Source: Epiperipatus broadwayi (Eukaryota > Onychophora > Udeonychophora > Euonychophora > Peripatidae). Taken from it: a stretch of DNA of 64,000 nucleotides. The stretch's first letter is position 1; each line of letters begins with the position of its first letter. This document shows, one piece after another, positions 63,559 to 64,000 of this stretch. The translations under genes and the position numbers were made by a program. The stretch is taken from positions 779,501 through 843,500 of the forward strand of contig JAQFVV010006472.1 in the NCBI GenBank assembly GCA_028023455.1, read 5' to 3'. The notes beneath the pieces are model-generated. The model was not told the origin of the DNA and did no database searches. It saw only the letters and a program-made list of their open reading frames with translations.

Positions 63559-63886
63559 GTTGGAATGTGGTTGTGGAATAAAATATATAGGGGAATCCAA
63601 ATGTACATTACAAAAACGATATAATTATCATAAGACATTATATAAATGTGTACAGAAAGAAAATATATATTCGGTAAATATGAATACTCCGTCAATTATA
63701 TTTGATCATAATAAAACATGTAATTATGGTTTTAAATTTAATAATAGAGATATAAAAATTATTCAAATTGAAAGATGTAGTGAAAAACATAAAATTAAAG
63801 AGGCAATGATGATATCTAGGAATAGAGGTGGTTTAATGAATAAACAATCAGCTAATATAAAGACAACAGAACTGTGGGAAATTTGA
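63557..63886 (+). CDS. PLE lineage 2, copy B: intact GIY-YIG endonuclease domain (5' truncated)
   Basis: The 109-residue frame starts [18 protein letters not shown]4-x-C6 pair precedes Y10-I11-G12, then R21 (nine after the Gly) and H25. Further on are D50-H51-N52, and E82 within KIKEAMM. These match the PLE-type GIY-YIG nuclease: Cys pair, YIG, catalytic Arg, R-x3-H and metal-binding Glu. In a whole element this domain nicks target DNA to prime reverse transcription. The frame can be read from 63443, but the part before the (AT)n is not PLE. No RT is attached, so this is a truncated copy, not an active gene. Confidence 0.85.
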   Translation: MLECGCGIKYIGESKCTLQKRYNYHKTLYKCVQKENIYSVNMNTPSIIFDHNKTCNYGFKFNNRDIKIIQIERCSEKHKIKEAMMISRNRGGLMNKQSANIKTTELWEI

Positions 63887-64000
63887 ATAGATTGAATGAT
63901 GGGTAATACAAGTTTTTATTTTTTGTACATTTATATTAACAGTTGTTAAAGATTGTCAGTGAAACAATTGAAAGTACTTCTGGTAAAGAATATATTATTT
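63887..64000 (+). mobile_element. 3' untranslated end of PLE copy B, running off the window
   Basis: It matches the reverse complement of 60613-60730 to the last base of the window, so the true 3' end of the element lies beyond 64000. Copy A should show where the family's shared sequence stops, somewhere at or left of 60613. Confidence 0.8.

Overview
The window reads as AT-rich, intergenic DNA from an invertebrate animal. The evidence is long (AT)n, (GATA)n and (CT)n microsatellites, Penelope-like retroelements (PLEs), tRNA-derived SINEs, hAT-type and other terminal-inverted-repeat elements, LTR retroelements, and strings resembling the TTAGGG telomere repeat. I cannot name the species; a mollusc or other lophotrochozoan is a guess. 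I see no intact host gene, no rRNA and no functional tRNA. Nearly all long open frames are microsatellite translations or transposon debris. The only host-like regulatory candidate is a CpG-retaining block with two CCAAT boxes near 58.5-58.9 kb.

Layout: 0-7 kb holds a 0.7 kb GATA/GACA microsatellite, then sparse DNA and a MITE (5.7-6.1 kb). A second MITE with an internally amplified 68-bp unit lies at 6.95-7.43 kb. A coding-free LTR retroelement (two 788-bp LTRs, 140-bp interior, 5-bp target duplication) lies at 7.64-9.37 kb. From 12.9 to 17.1 kb there are palindromic elements and a 108-bp SINE. From 17.5 to 23.2 kb lies the standout feature: about 14 tandem copies of a ~417-bp unit, each with a type I hammerhead-ribozyme-like motif. 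About nine units run one way and about 4.6 the other, and a 12-bp direct repeat flanks the whole block. This is the architecture of an animal retrozyme. From 24.8 to 36.2 kb there are more MITEs, a 1.19-kb hAT-type element with 8-bp target duplications and palindromes. From 36.4 to 37.4 kb is a decayed canonical PLE (RT C-terminus plus GIY-YIG remnant) split by a second SINE. From 40.1 to 48.4 kb is a minus-strand LTR retrotransposon with only a broken gag. It sits inside an (AT)n tract and itself carries a 1.2-kb TIR element with telomere-like repeats. The rest is sparse AT-rich DNA, a LINE 3' remnant (56.6-57.0 kb), and two copies of a second PLE lineage (60.6-61.8 and 63.56-64.0 kb). One of these ends in an intact GIY-YIG frame and the other sits beside a near-loopless palindrome.

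How the parts may work together (inference): retrozymes are non-autonomous RNAs that self-cleave and circularise and need reverse transcriptase supplied in trans, and PLEs are the proposed partner in animals. The window holds both a retrozyme-like array and PLE relics from two lineages. The hammerhead core is canonical except for one position: the normally invariant A9 is U in every well-preserved copy. Coordinates were read by eye and may be off by a few bases.
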